Positions 43,938 to 52,009 of a stretch of 64,000 bases of DNA are shown here, in pieces. Positions within the stretch are counted from its first letter, which is position 1. The number at the start of each line of letters is the position of its first letter. The stretch is from positions 124,001 to 188,000 of the forward strand of contig JAHRHA010000001.1 of assembly GCA_020027875.1 (NCBI GenBank), given 5' to 3'. A program made the translations under genes and the position numbers. The notes under the pieces are model-generated. The model made no database searches. It worked only from the letters and a program-made list of their open reading frames with translations, and was not told where the DNA came from. Origin of the DNA: Micromonosporaceae bacterium. Its GTDB lineage: Bacteria > Actinomycetota > Actinomycetes > Mycobacteriales > Micromonosporaceae.

Positions 43938-45203
43938 GGCGGCGAATTTGCCCGGCCACACCGGCAGTTTGGTGGGCGTGTAGAGCTCCACTAGCGCTAC
44001 CGGTCGAGGGCCGTAGAAGTACTGCTGGTCCTCGGCGTCCGGCGGTTCGGCGGTGATCCGCTCCAGAACGAGGTAGCCGGCGCCGGTCGGATAGACGTGC
44101 CCGACCTGCCACTCCTCATTTGGCCTGGACGACGCGCAACCCAGCACAACCAGATGTCCCGTCGCCGGGCTGAGTCCGAGCACCGTGCGGTCGTCGGTGA
44201 GGACATACACGCCGGCACCGTCGGCGGATATGAGGCTGCCCCGACCCGTCCATGTCCACAGAGGAGCTTTCTCGGCTAGACGGCGCGCCGCCACACCGGT
44301 GCGCGTCGGATAGATCACCCGCTCTCCGGCGAGCATCGCACCCGGCTCCAGAGCCGGCACGGCGGTGAGTTTGGCGTCGGCACCGAGCAGCCAGGTCTGC
44401 CCGTCCACGGTAACCAGTCGGCATTCGGATCGGCTCCGCTCGCACAGGGTTGGCCTCGGCGTGACCGCCTTGTCCGGGGGAGTCCAGCGGCCACGTACCC
44501 GCCCGTCGGTGGCGGCGACGAGGGTGATCCCGGGCTCTCCACAGTCGGGCAGGGCCAGTAGCGTGGCGCCGGTCCAGGCCGAGGGTTCGCACCCGGCCTG
44601 GACCTGGCGCTGCCACAGCCGGGCACCGGTTGTCGGGTCGAACGCGTGCACCGCACCGGGGCCGGTGACGAGCAGCACGGGCCCGTCCCCGAGCCGGGCG
44701 GTGAGGAGCGACCGAGGCTCATAGACCACCGACGCCCCGGTGCGGCGACCGTCATAGTTCCGCTCCCCGATTGGCACCACCGCGCGCCAGGCGATGGCCC
44801 CGCGACGGGCATCCAGCGCGATGATTTCTCCGTCAGACCATTGAGTCACCACCATCGGCCCGGCCGCCGTCGAAGCGGCGACCACGCCGACGACCTGCGC
44901 CGGCCAACGCCGGAAGGCCCAATATGGCGTGGATTCGTAGCGCTCCCCGACGGGGGCGTCGGACCAGACCCGCCACTTCTCGGCGTAGACCCGCAGCCGA
45001 CCCTCCACGACCAGTGGTGCGGCGCGCAGCTCGCTGTATGGGCGCTCGTCTGTGATAAGGACCACGTCCGGATACGGCACGGTGGGTCGGGTGAGCGACT
45101 CGTGTGGCGCGAAGACTCGGTAACCGACCACTGCCACGCCGGCCAGCACTATCAGAATCGCGACCACGGTGGCCGAGACCCGGGCCAGTCTGCTGCCTCG
45201 CAT
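43923..45203 (-). CDS. Membrane-anchored beta-propeller protein (PQQ-like), paralogue
   Basis: 426 residues. A signal anchor lies at residues ~8-28 (VSATVVAILIVLAGVAVVGY). The beta-propeller blades follow: VVTQWSDGEIIALDARRGAI, then AWRAVVP; LLVTGPGAVHAFDPTTGARL, then WQRQVQAG; YVLTDDRTVLGLSPATGHLV. Four or five cysteines outside suggest disulphides. GGGAGG precedes the ATG by 5 nt. It shares size and topology with the protein encoded at 36007-37371, but they are not close in sequence. It lies between tyrosine-catabolism genes without an evident role. Confidence 0.8.
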   Translation of the reverse strand: MRGSRLARVSATVVAILIVLAGVAVVGYRVFAPHESLTRPTVPYPDVVLITDERPYSELRAAPLVVEGRLRVYAEKWRVWSDAPVGERYESTPYWAFRRWPAQVVGVVAASTAAGPMVVTQWSDGEIIALDARRGAIAWRAVVPIGERNYDGRRTGASVVYEPRSLLTARLGDGPVLLVTGPGAVHAFDPTTGARLWQRQVQAGCEPSAWTGATLLALPDCGEPGITLVAATDGRVRGRWTPPDKAVTPRPTLCERSRSECRLVTVDGQTWLLGADAKLTAVPALEPGAMLAGERVIYPTRTGVAARRLAEKAPLWTWTGRGSLISADGAGVYVLTDDRTVLGLSPATGHLVVLGCASSRPNEEWQVGHVYPTGAGYLVLERITAEPPDAEDQQYFYGPRPVALVELYTPTKLPVWPGKFAACRPL

Positions 45204-45297
45204 CCGCACCTCCCAGCCAGGCAGATTACCTGGGCGGCAGTGCAGCGACCGCGCCGCCCGCGCGGCCGGACGGGCAGGCCGCCCTGAAACCGCCGCC

Positions 45298-45789
45298 TCA
45301 GGCCGCCGCGGGCCCGACCGAGCCGCGAGCGCGGGATCCGGCCGCCAGCGCGTCGAGCTCGTCGCGCAACGCTCCTTCGGCGGTACGTGCGGCGAAGCCA
45401 CCGAGGAAGAAGGCGAGCAGCCGGTTAGCCAGTCCCTGGGTTTGTGCTTCGGCCTCTGCCGTCACCGCGGTGCCACCCCGGTGGGGGCCGACTTCAATCG
45501 GCGCAAAGACATACGTCAAGTGGTTGGCTGTGCCGGAACCCACCAGGGTCATAGTGCACGACCGACCCGGCTCGACCGCGGTGATGACCAGCTCCTCCGT
45601 CACCGATGAGCCGCCGCCGGTGCGGCGAGTCTCCCGCCAACGTGTACTCAGCCCGAATGACCCAGGCGTCAGCAGCTCCACGCTCTCCACTTCGGACAGC
45701 CAGGATGCACGGGCCCGGAGATCCGCGAAGGTCTCCCATACCACGCTCGCCGGGGCGGACACCACCCTCGTCACGGTCACCCTGGACAT
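45298..45789 (-). CDS. SRPBCC-family (START-like) protein
   Basis: 163 residues of the polyketide-cyclase/START-like fold: TVTRVVSAPASVVWETFADL, RASWLSEVESVELLTPGSFG and AVEPGRSCTMTLVGSGTANH. These proteins bind hydrophobic ligands in a deep cavity. A C-terminal helix follows (LANRLLAFFLGGFAARTAEG, then ALRDELDALA). The start MSRVTVTR is preceded by GGGGGAG; a slightly longer reading from upstream is less likely. Ligand unknown. It is on the same strand as fahA, downstream of it. Confidence 0.85.
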   Translation of the reverse strand: MSRVTVTRVVSAPASVVWETFADLRARASWLSEVESVELLTPGSFGLSTRWRETRRTGGGSSVTEELVITAVEPGRSCTMTLVGSGTANHLTYVFAPIEVGPHRGGTAVTAEAEAQTQGLANRLLAFFLGGFAARTAEGALRDELDALAAGSRARGSVGPAAA

Positions 45790-45858
45790 CGCTCCCCCTG
45801 AACGTCCCACGTCCCGTTCTACGGTAGCTCAGCAATGCCAATTCGCCCCCCGATTTAG

Positions 45859-47070
45859 CTAAGGCGCGGCACGGACGGTGCCGGTTACCTCGCCAAGCCC
45901 CAGTACGGAGCCGTTCGGACCGGGTGCGGTCCCCGTGATCGTCACCGTGTCGCCGTCCAGCAGGAAGGTTCTGCTCGAACCATCCTCCAGCGTGAATGGC
46001 TCGGTGCCGCCCCAGGTCAGTTCGAGGAAGGAGCCCGTCTGGCTCCGTATCGGGCCAGACACCGTACCGGAGGCGAAAAGATCTCCCGGCCGCAGCCTGG
46101 CGCCGTTGATGGTCATATGGGCGAGCTGCTGAGCCGGGCTCCAGTAGAGCGTTCGGAACGGCGGTCGGCTTACCACCGTGCCGTTCCAGCGAACCTCCAG
46201 GGTCAGGTCATAGCTGTAGCGGTCCGTCTCGGTCAGGTACCCGACAACCGGCGGGTCCTGCGCCGGAGCCGGCACGCGTGCCGCCTCCAAAGCGTCAAGT
46301 GGCACCACCCACGGCGAGATCGACGTCGCGAAGGACTTACCGAGGAACGGGCCGAGAGGCTGATACTCCCAGGCCTGGATGTCGCGGGCCGACCAGTCGT
46401 TGAGCAGCACGACACCGAACACGTGATCCCGGAAGTCGTCTGTGGACACTGCCGTGCCCGGTCGGCTGCCGGTCCCGATGACGAAACCGACCTCCGCCTC
46501 GATGTCGAGCCGGGTGGATGGACCAAACACCGGGGCCGGGGCGTCGGCGGGCATGCGCTGACCGGCGGGACGGATCACGTCGGTGCCCGAGACCACGACG
46601 GTGCCGGCGCGGCCGTGGTACCCAATCGGCAGATGTTTCCAGTTGGGCGTCAGCGGTTGTTGGCCGGGACGGAAGATCTGCCCGACGTTGCTGGCGTGAT
46701 GCTCGGAGGAGTAGAAGTCCACATAGTCGGCGACGGCGAACGGCATCTGGAGCCCCGTCTCGTCGTCCGCGAACGGCGACAACAGCCGCTGTGCCGCCGG
46801 GCGTCGATGCTCGTCGGTGAGCAGCGCGATGATCTGCTCTCGGACGCGGGACCAGGTCGGGCGCCCGGCGACCAGGAACCGGTCGACCGTGCTGGACCCC
46901 GCGAGCGCACCGCCCGCGTCGATGAGGGTTGCCTCCTCTGCGCCGCTGAGGTTGAGCACCTGATCGCCGATTCGCACTCCCACCGCGCGCATGCCGCGGG
47001 AGGCGAACGAGCAGTACGGCAGGTTGTGGATGCCGAATGGCTCGCCCGGAGCGAGGTCGAGCCAGGTCAT
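45859..47070 (-). CDS. fahA: Fumarylacetoacetase
   Basis: 403-residue hydrolase for the last step of homogentisate catabolism, giving fumarate and acetoacetate. It has the N-terminal SH3-like part (MTWLDLAPGEPFGIHNLPYC) and the FAH domain with the metal site: DFYSSEHHASNVGQIFRPGQ, LDIEAEVGFVIG (Glu ligands), VLLNDWSARDIQAWEYQPLG (Asp) and FLGKSFATSISPWVV (Lys). YWSPAQQLAHMTINGARLRP and GDLFASGTVSG close the site. The ATG overlaps the stop of the unknown gene upstream (ATGA). The two are divergent from hmgA. Confidence 0.96.
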   Translation of the reverse strand: MTWLDLAPGEPFGIHNLPYCSFASRGMRAVGVRIGDQVLNLSGAEEATLIDAGGALAGSSTVDRFLVAGRPTWSRVREQIIALLTDEHRRPAAQRLLSPFADDETGLQMPFAVADYVDFYSSEHHASNVGQIFRPGQQPLTPNWKHLPIGYHGRAGTVVVSGTDVIRPAGQRMPADAPAPVFGPSTRLDIEAEVGFVIGTGSRPGTAVSTDDFRDHVFGVVLLNDWSARDIQAWEYQPLGPFLGKSFATSISPWVVPLDALEAARVPAPAQDPPVVGYLTETDRYSYDLTLEVRWNGTVVSRPPFRTLYWSPAQQLAHMTINGARLRPGDLFASGTVSGPIRSQTGSFLELTWGGTEPFTLEDGSSRTFLLDGDTVTITGTAPGPNGSVLGLGEVTGTVRAAP

Positions 47071-47909
47071 GCCGACACCTCCGAGGCGAGCAGCCCGAGC
47101 GCTCGGAGGTCGCCGAGTGGCTCGACCACGCTGCACGAACCGAAACCGGTCCAGAGTGGTCGCTTCGCCGAGCGGCGCGGCCGCACCGCTTCGATCAACG
47201 GCACCGGATCCGTAGTGCCCAGCCGCTCCGCGACCGTAACCACCTCTGCTCCATCGGCCGCGGCCATGGCCGCGGCGAGGATGTTCAGGAAACCGTGATG
47301 GGTGAAGCCTGTCTCCGGGTCGTTGTGCCGGATGGCGCGATGCAGCCCGGCGGTGAGTTTGAACGGCAAGCTCCGATCGCGGCAGGCACAGATGACGGCC
47401 GCCAGCTCGACTGGAGTGGGGAACAGCTCGGCCGCCAGGCCACCGGTACGGAATTTGGCGGCGACCCGGACGCCGCCGGCGCGCGCCTCCGCCATCGCGT
47501 CCAGGGCGCTGAGCAGACCCCACGTGAGTGGAACCTCGGCGTACAGGTCGAGCATTGGGAATGCCGTCGCGATCGCCAAGAGACTGCTCAGTCCGGGTTG
47601 TGGATCCTCGCCGCGCTTGGCCACCGGAGCCTCGACCTGCCGCACGTCGAGGAAGTCCACCGGAAGCACGGACGCGACCTGCCGCGCCTCGCCGATGATG
47701 CCGACGCCGAGCCGCTCGCCTGGGTCAAGCAACGGCCGGAGCTCATCGATGTCGTCGGCGGGCACCAGCAGCGGTCCCACGAGAGGGGAGTACCAGGCCT
47801 CGCGATGTTGCCGGTGGGCCACGACCGCGGCCGGAACCGGCGCGCTGCCAGGCGGAAAGACCGCGGCATCGTCGACGAGGCCCCGGAAGAGCGAAGGCAC
47901 GGTTGACAC
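47067..47909 (-). CDS. Conserved hypothetical protein of the homogentisate operon
   Basis: 280 residues from the chosen GTG (a TTG two codons upstream is also possible). It is soluble, and alternating strands and helices give it a TIM-barrel-like look: RLGVGIIGEARQVASVLPVD, FPMLDLYAEVPLTWG, RVAAKFRTGG and LPFKLTAGLHRAIRHNDPE, then TGFTHHGFLNILAAA. The conserved Lys, His and Asp/Glu residues in those segments could form an active site. It is coupled to fahA by an ATGA overlap and is divergent from hmgA, so it very likely acts in tyrosine/homogentisate breakdown. The missing step is maleylacetoacetate isomerisation, but there is no glutathione-transferase or isomerase similarity. Function unknown. 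Confidence 0.8.
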   Translation of the reverse strand: MSTVPSLFRGLVDDAAVFPPGSAPVPAAVVAHRQHREAWYSPLVGPLLVPADDIDELRPLLDPGERLGVGIIGEARQVASVLPVDFLDVRQVEAPVAKRGEDPQPGLSSLLAIATAFPMLDLYAEVPLTWGLLSALDAMAEARAGGVRVAAKFRTGGLAAELFPTPVELAAVICACRDRSLPFKLTAGLHRAIRHNDPETGFTHHGFLNILAAAMAAADGAEVVTVAERLGTTDPVPLIEAVRPRRSAKRPLWTGFGSCSVVEPLGDLRALGLLASEVSA

Positions 47910-47998
47910 GGACAATCAACATAGCGGACGCTACATCTAGCGGACAACACTGTCCGATTATCGGACACATCTGCCCGGTTCACAGAACGGAGAGCGCG
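47909..47998. promoter_or_regulatory. Divergent control region of hmgA and the fahA operon
   Basis: The 89 bp between the two starts hold repeated CGGAC motifs at 47909, 47925, 47941 and 47962 (the first three 16 nt apart) and a perfect palindrome CGGACA-acac-TGTCCG at 47941-47956. A minus-strand TATGTT box 8 nt before the GTG at 47909 suits a leaderless start; hmgA has GGAG 6 nt before its ATG. The repeats look like the operator of a homogentisate-responsive regulator. Confidence 0.6.
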
Positions 47999-49198
47999 AT
48001 GCCGTACTACCGGAGCGTCGGCGAGATCCCCCGAAAGCGACACACGCAGTTCCGGCAGCCCGACGGTGGCCTCTACGCCGAGGAGCTCATGGGGCAGGAG
48101 GGCTTCTCGTCCGACTCGTCGCTGCTCTACCACCGCCACCTGCCGACGGCGATCGTGGCGGCGGAGGAGTTCGAACCGGCGGCGTGGTCGCGGGTGGCGA
48201 ACCGGCCGCTCAAGCCGCGGCACTTCCGCACGCACAAGCTCGACGCCGGTGGGGCCGACCCCGTGCTCGGACGGCAGCACCTGCTCGCCAACGATGACTG
48301 CCGGATCTCCTATGCGGTCGCCGACCAACCGTCGCCGCTCTACCGCAACGCGATCGGGGATGAGTGCGTCTACGTCGAGTCGGGCACGGCGCGGATCGAG
48401 TCGACCTTCGGCGTGCTGGAGGCGGTGGCCGGCGACTACGTCATCATCCCGACCTCCGTGATCCACCGGATCGTGCCGGTGGGTGATGCGCCACTGCGGA
48501 CGCTGGTCATCGAGGCGACCGGGCACATCGGACCACCGAAGCGGTACCTGTCGGTGCGAGGACAGTTTCTCGAGCACGCGCCGTACTGCGAGCGCGACCT
48601 GCGCGGCCCAACCGAGCCGTTTCTGGGCGAGGGAGATGACGTCGAGGTCTTTGTGCAGCACCGGCGGGGATGGACGAAGTTCACCTATTCCCACCACCCG
48701 TTCGACGTGGTCGGCTGGGACGGCTGCCTCTATCCGTGGGCGTTCTCCATCCACGACTTCGAGCCCATCACCGGACGGGTGCACCAGCCGCCGCCTGTTC
48801 ACCAGACCTTCCAGGGACCAAGCTTCGTGATCTGTTCCTTCGTTCCGCGCAAGGTCGACTACCACCCAGACGCGATCCCGGTGCCCTACAACCATCACAA
48901 CGTCGACTCCGACGAGATGCTGTTCTACACCGGCGGCAACTATGAGGCTCGACGCGGCTCCGGCATTGAGCAGGGCTCCATCTCGCTGCATCCGTCCGGC
49001 TTCACGCACGGACCCCAGCCGGGCGCCCCCGAACGGGCGATCGGCGTCGACTTCTTTGATGAGCTGGCCGTCATGGTCGACACGTTCCGGCCGCTTGACC
49101 TGTGCGAACCGGCACTCGCCTGCGAGGACCCCGGGTACGCCTGGACCTGGGCCCGCCGGTCCGTGGACAGCTCCGCCGTGGACACCGCAACCGGCTAA
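47999..49198 (+). CDS. hmgA: Homogentisate 1,2-dioxygenase
   Basis: 399-residue cupin-type iron dioxygenase opening the homogentisate ring to maleylacetoacetate. MPYYRSVGEIPRKRHTQFRQ is the family N-terminus, and EELMGQEGFSSDSSLLYHRH follows. The catalytic cupin holds YNHHNVDSDEMLFYTGGNY (iron ligands His and Glu) and SLHPSGFTHGPQPGAPERAI (His). The chain is a little shorter than the ~430-residue eukaryotic type but normal for actinobacteria. The ATG has GGAGAG just upstream. It is divergent from fahA and its partner across a repeated operator. Confidence 0.96.
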   Translation: MPYYRSVGEIPRKRHTQFRQPDGGLYAEELMGQEGFSSDSSLLYHRHLPTAIVAAEEFEPAAWSRVANRPLKPRHFRTHKLDAGGADPVLGRQHLLANDDCRISYAVADQPSPLYRNAIGDECVYVESGTARIESTFGVLEAVAGDYVIIPTSVIHRIVPVGDAPLRTLVIEATGHIGPPKRYLSVRGQFLEHAPYCERDLRGPTEPFLGEGDDVEVFVQHRRGWTKFTYSHHPFDVVGWDGCLYPWAFSIHDFEPITGRVHQPPPVHQTFQGPSFVICSFVPRKVDYHPDAIPVPYNHHNVDSDEMLFYTGGNYEARRGSGIEQGSISLHPSGFTHGPQPGAPERAIGVDFFDELAVMVDTFRPLDLCEPALACEDPGYAWTWARRSVDSSAVDTATG

Positions 49199-49210
49199 CC
49201 TCCCCTTTCC

Positions 49211-49276
49211 CCGCGATCAAGGACTTGTGGTCGTGGTTCGATCTCCGATCTGCGACCATAGGTCCTTGGTCGCAAG
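49211..49276. repeat. Imperfect hairpin (CGATCAAGG family, copy 2)
   Basis: The outer arm CCGCGATCAAGGACTTGTGG pairs, with a few mismatches, with CCATAGGTCCTTGGTCGC on the right. The same outer arm as the hairpin at 22023 surrounds a different inner part (TGGTTCGATCTCCGATCTG). It sits right after hmgA. Confidence 0.75.
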
Positions 49277-49317
49277 GGGTTGTGGTCGGCGCGGAGTGGG
49301 GGCAGGGAGGGGACTCG

Positions 49318-49530
49318 GTGCAGAACCCGCTGACGGCGCTGACCGCCGAGGAGCTACGCCGACGTTGCAGCATGAAGTGGCGCAGGTACGACCCCGACGT
49401 CTTGCCGCTCTGGATAGCCGAGATGGATACCCCGCTCGCAGAGCCGATCGCCGATGCGCTCGGGCAAGCACTCGACCGCGGAGATACTGGCTATGCGCAC
49501 CCGGGGCGCATGCCCGGTGCGTTCGCCCGC
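49318..49530 (+). pseudogene. N-terminal fragment of a MalY/PatB-type aminotransferase
   Basis: From GTG (preceded by GGGAGGGG) the frame reads like the first ~70 residues of a C-S lyase/aminotransferase of the MalY/PatB group: NPLTALTAEELRRRCSMKWR, then DPDVLPLWIAEMDTPLAEPI and GDTGYAHPGRMPGAFARY. It then runs into the 3' end of the convergent flavin/F420 oxidoreductase gene. About 320 residues, including the PLP lysine, are missing. The break coincides with 49530, where the next gene ends. Confidence 0.75.
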
Positions 49531-49919
49531 TATCGAACGATGACCTTGGTGGCCTGCACCCGGCACACGACGCGGATGTTATCGGGCTTGCCCTCGCGGA
49601 ACGGCACGCCGTCGTAGCGCTGTGACAACTCCTCGATCAGCTCCTTGCCGCCATCCTCGGTCATCGAGGCACTTCCGCGTACCTCGACATAACGCTGCGG
49701 ATCGGCGGGATCGTGCGCGATCAGGCTCACCCGTGGGTCACGCTGCATATTCCTGGTCTTGCGGCGGCCGAGGATGGTCGAGAAGGCGATCTCCTCACCG
49801 TCGCATTTGGCCCAGATCACGCTCGACTGTGGACTACCGTCCGGGTTAATTGTGCTGAGCACCCAGTAGGAATTGGCGTCCAGGAGCCGCTTCGCAGCCT
49901 CCGGCAGGACTTCGCCCAT
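49530..49919 (-). CDS. PPOX-class (F420- or FMN-dependent) oxidoreductase
   Basis: 129 residues with the split-barrel fold of pyridoxamine-phosphate-oxidase-like flavoproteins: LLDANSYWVLSTINPDGSPQ, then SSVIWAKCDGEEIAFSTILG and RRKTRNMQRDPRVSLIAHDP. The length and the TRNMQRDPRVSL motif are typical of actinobacterial F420-dependent PPOX proteins. The C-terminal part ends VCRVQATKVIVR. It lies 15 nt after ispF on the same strand and could be part of that operon. The substrate is unknown. Confidence 0.88.
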   Translation of the reverse strand: MGEVLPEAAKRLLDANSYWVLSTINPDGSPQSSVIWAKCDGEEIAFSTILGRRKTRNMQRDPRVSLIAHDPADPQRYVEVRGSASMTEDGGKELIEELSQRYDGVPFREGKPDNIRVVCRVQATKVIVR

Positions 49920-49934
49920 CTCGACCTCCCTCGC

Positions 49935-50471
49935 TCACTCACCATGGCCTTGCTCGTTCGACCGCTGGATCAGGGCTACCGCGATCGCGGCGAGGCCCTC
50001 GCCCCGACCCGTAAGACCAAGTCCATCGGTGGTCGTGCCGGACACGGTCACGACCGCGCCCGAGGCGGCGGAGAGCGCCGACTGAGCCTCGCCCCGGCGC
50101 CGGCCGATCTTGGGCGCTACCCCGATCACCTGGATCGAGATGTTGCCGATCTCAAAGCCAGCTGCCCGCACCCGAGCCGCGGCCTCTCCGAGCAGCACGG
50201 CCCCCGCGGCGCCCGCCCACTCGGGCCGGTCCGTGCCGAAGTTCGAGCCAAGGTCGCCCAGGCCGGCGGCGGCGAGCAGCGCGTCACAGGCCGCGTGTGC
50301 GGCCACGTCGCCGTCTGAGTGTCCAGCGAGGCCGTCGACATCCTCCCAGAGCAGGCCGGCTACCCAGCAGGGGCGGCCAGCGGCGAAGGCATGGACATCA
50401 GTGCCTATGCCGACGCGCGGGTAACCAGCGCGATCTTGGATGTCGTTAGGGCCTACCACACCGTGAATCAT
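49935..50471 (-). CDS. ispF: 2-C-methyl-D-erythritol 2,4-cyclodiphosphate synthase
   Basis: 178-residue MEP-pathway cyclase. Metal ligands are in [10 protein letters not shown] (Asp, His) and [19 protein letters not shown] (His). [11 protein letters not shown] and [16 protein letters not shown] follow, then [20 protein letters not shown] with the Thr and Glu of the active site. Length is slightly above the ~160 of E. coli because of an N-terminal extension. Its ATG overlaps the ispD stop (ATGA). In the commonest actinobacterial order cysS follows ispF; here a PPOX gene does. Confidence 0.96.
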   Translation of the reverse strand: MIHGVVGPNDIQDRAGYPRVGIGTDVHAFAAGRPCWVAGLLWEDVDGLAGHSDGDVAAHAACDALLAAAGLGDLGSNFGTDRPEWAGAAGAVLLGEAAARVRAAGFEIGNISIQVIGVAPKIGRRRGEAQSALSAASGAVVTVSGTTTDGLGLTGRGEGLAAIAVALIQRSNEQGHGE

Positions 50472-51187
50472 CCAAGATTCGCGACATCGTCGCGCAGAAG
50501 GGCCTCCGCGACCGCGAGATCGGCGGCGCGGGTGATCTTCAGAGCGCGGTCGGCACCAGGGATGCAGAAGACCCGTACTCCAATCTGCTCCGCCAACCCG
50601 GCGTCGTCGGTCGCGTCATCGCCTGCGGCGCGATACGCAGCCTCGAGGATCTCGCGGCGAAACCCTTGCGGCGTCTGCGCCGCACGCAACTCGGAGCGCT
50701 CAGGCGTGGCCACGACATGGCCGGATTCGTCGATTCGTTTGATGGTGTCAACGACGGCCAGGACAGGAACGACGGCGGCGCGGCCTTCGCGCACCGCCGC
50801 GGCGACCCTCTCAACAAGATCCGGTGGGACAAAGGCGCGGGCTGCGTCATGCACGAGAATGATCTCGTACGACAGTGGGGCGGCGCCGAACGCGGCTGCG
50901 ACCGACTCCCGGCGGGTGGCGCCTCCCTCGACCACGTCGACGGTCACTCCAGGTGGGACCTCGCGATCGAGCAGCGCACGCACCTCGTCGACCCGGCCCG
51001 GCGGTGCGGCCACGACGACACAACCAACGCTCGGCGCCTGAGCCAGCCGGCGGACGGCATGGACCAGTAAGGCCGCCCCGCCCAACTCTCGCAGTGCCTT
51101 TGGCGCACCGGGTCCGAGCCGGGTGCCGAGGCCTGCGGCTGGGACGAGAACCGCGACGTCACCACGCAAAGGATGCTGCGCGGTCAC
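50468..51187 (-). CDS. ispD: 2-C-methyl-D-erythritol 4-phosphate cytidylyltransferase
   Basis: 239-residue cytidylyltransferase of the MEP pathway. The CTP loop [20 protein letters not shown] carries the conserved Gly, Arg and Lys. [32 protein letters not shown] and [15 protein letters not shown] follow. The start GTG (TAQHPLRGD) lies 49 nt after the carD stop; a longer upstream frame runs into carD and is rejected. The stop overlaps the ispF ATG. It is transcribed with carD and ispF. Confidence 0.95.
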   Translation of the reverse strand: MTAQHPLRGDVAVLVPAAGLGTRLGPGAPKALRELGGAALLVHAVRRLAQAPSVGCVVVAAPPGRVDEVRALLDREVPPGVTVDVVEGGATRRESVAAAFGAAPLSYEIILVHDAARAFVPPDLVERVAAAVREGRAAVVPVLAVVDTIKRIDESGHVVATPERSELRAAQTPQGFRREILEAAYRAAGDDATDDAGLAEQIGVRVFCIPGADRALKITRAADLAVAEALLRDDVANLG

Positions 51188-51236
51188 GTCGCGGTCCTCG
51201 GTCGATGAGTTATCGGGAGTCGCTGGACCTCTCGCT

Positions 51237-51722
51237 TTAGGCCTGGCCGAGAACCTTGTCGAGGAGGGACTCCGCCTCGTCCTTGGTGCTCTTCTCGGCG
51301 AGGGCAACCTCGCCGACGAGAATGTCCCGGGCCTTGGCGAGCATGCGCTTCTCGCCCGCGGAGAGTCCCCGCTCCCGCTCGCGGCGCCAAAGGTCACGCA
51401 CGACCTCCGCCACCTTGAGAGGGTTGCCGGAGGCCAGCTTCTCCAGATTTGCCTTGTAACGCCTCGACCAGTTGGTCGGCTCCTCGGTGTGCGGTGCGCG
51501 GAGGACGTCAAAGACCTTGTTCAGGCCCTCTTCACCAACCACTTCGCGCACGCCGACGATCTCGGCGTTCTCGGCGGGCACCCGCACCGTCAGGTCACCC
51601 TGAGCGACCCTGAGGACGAGGTATTGCTTCTCCTCGCCCTTGACGACCCGGGTCTCGATTGCCTCGATGAGTGCGGCCCCGTGGTGGGGGTAGACAACGG
51701 TTTCGCCGACACTGAAAACCAT
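51237..51722 (-). CDS. carD: RNA-polymerase-binding regulator CarD
   Basis: 161 residues, the standard CarD length. The N-terminal RNAP-interacting domain has [20 protein letters not shown] and [20 protein letters not shown]. The C-terminal helical DNA-binding domain includes [20 protein letters not shown] and [20 protein letters not shown]. CarD stabilises open promoter complexes, chiefly at ribosomal RNA promoters. The ATG was chosen because family members begin there; GGGG lies upstream. It heads the carD-ispD-ispF unit. Confidence 0.97.
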   Translation of the reverse strand: MVFSVGETVVYPHHGAALIEAIETRVVKGEEKQYLVLRVAQGDLTVRVPAENAEIVGVREVVGEEGLNKVFDVLRAPHTEEPTNWSRRYKANLEKLASGNPLKVAEVVRDLWRRERERGLSAGEKRMLAKARDILVGEVALAEKSTKDEAESLLDKVLGQA

Positions 51723-52009
51723 AGGTTCGAAACCCCTTTCGCTGTGTCTAGGGTAACACGGCACGCCAGACTCGGCTCACCCGGTCCTTTGGCGTATGCC
51801 CAGGTCAGAGGCGGTGTGGGCCGAATCGCCCCCACATAACATGAGTGATTCATAGACAGCCACGCAGGCAAAAGCCCTGGTCAGAGCCATCTTGCACGAC
51901 TTTTTCGTACATATCGGATTCTTTGTCGCGTGGCAAGCGTCGCACCCGATCTGCTATGGCGCTGACCACACCCGATGAGCGACAGTGGAGATAGCGCCAG
52001 GGAGGGGGC

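Noticed and set aside
47588-49009. 473-codon minus-strand frame opposite hmgA
   Set aside because: Opposite a gene with complete family motifs; composition is that of an antisense shadow.
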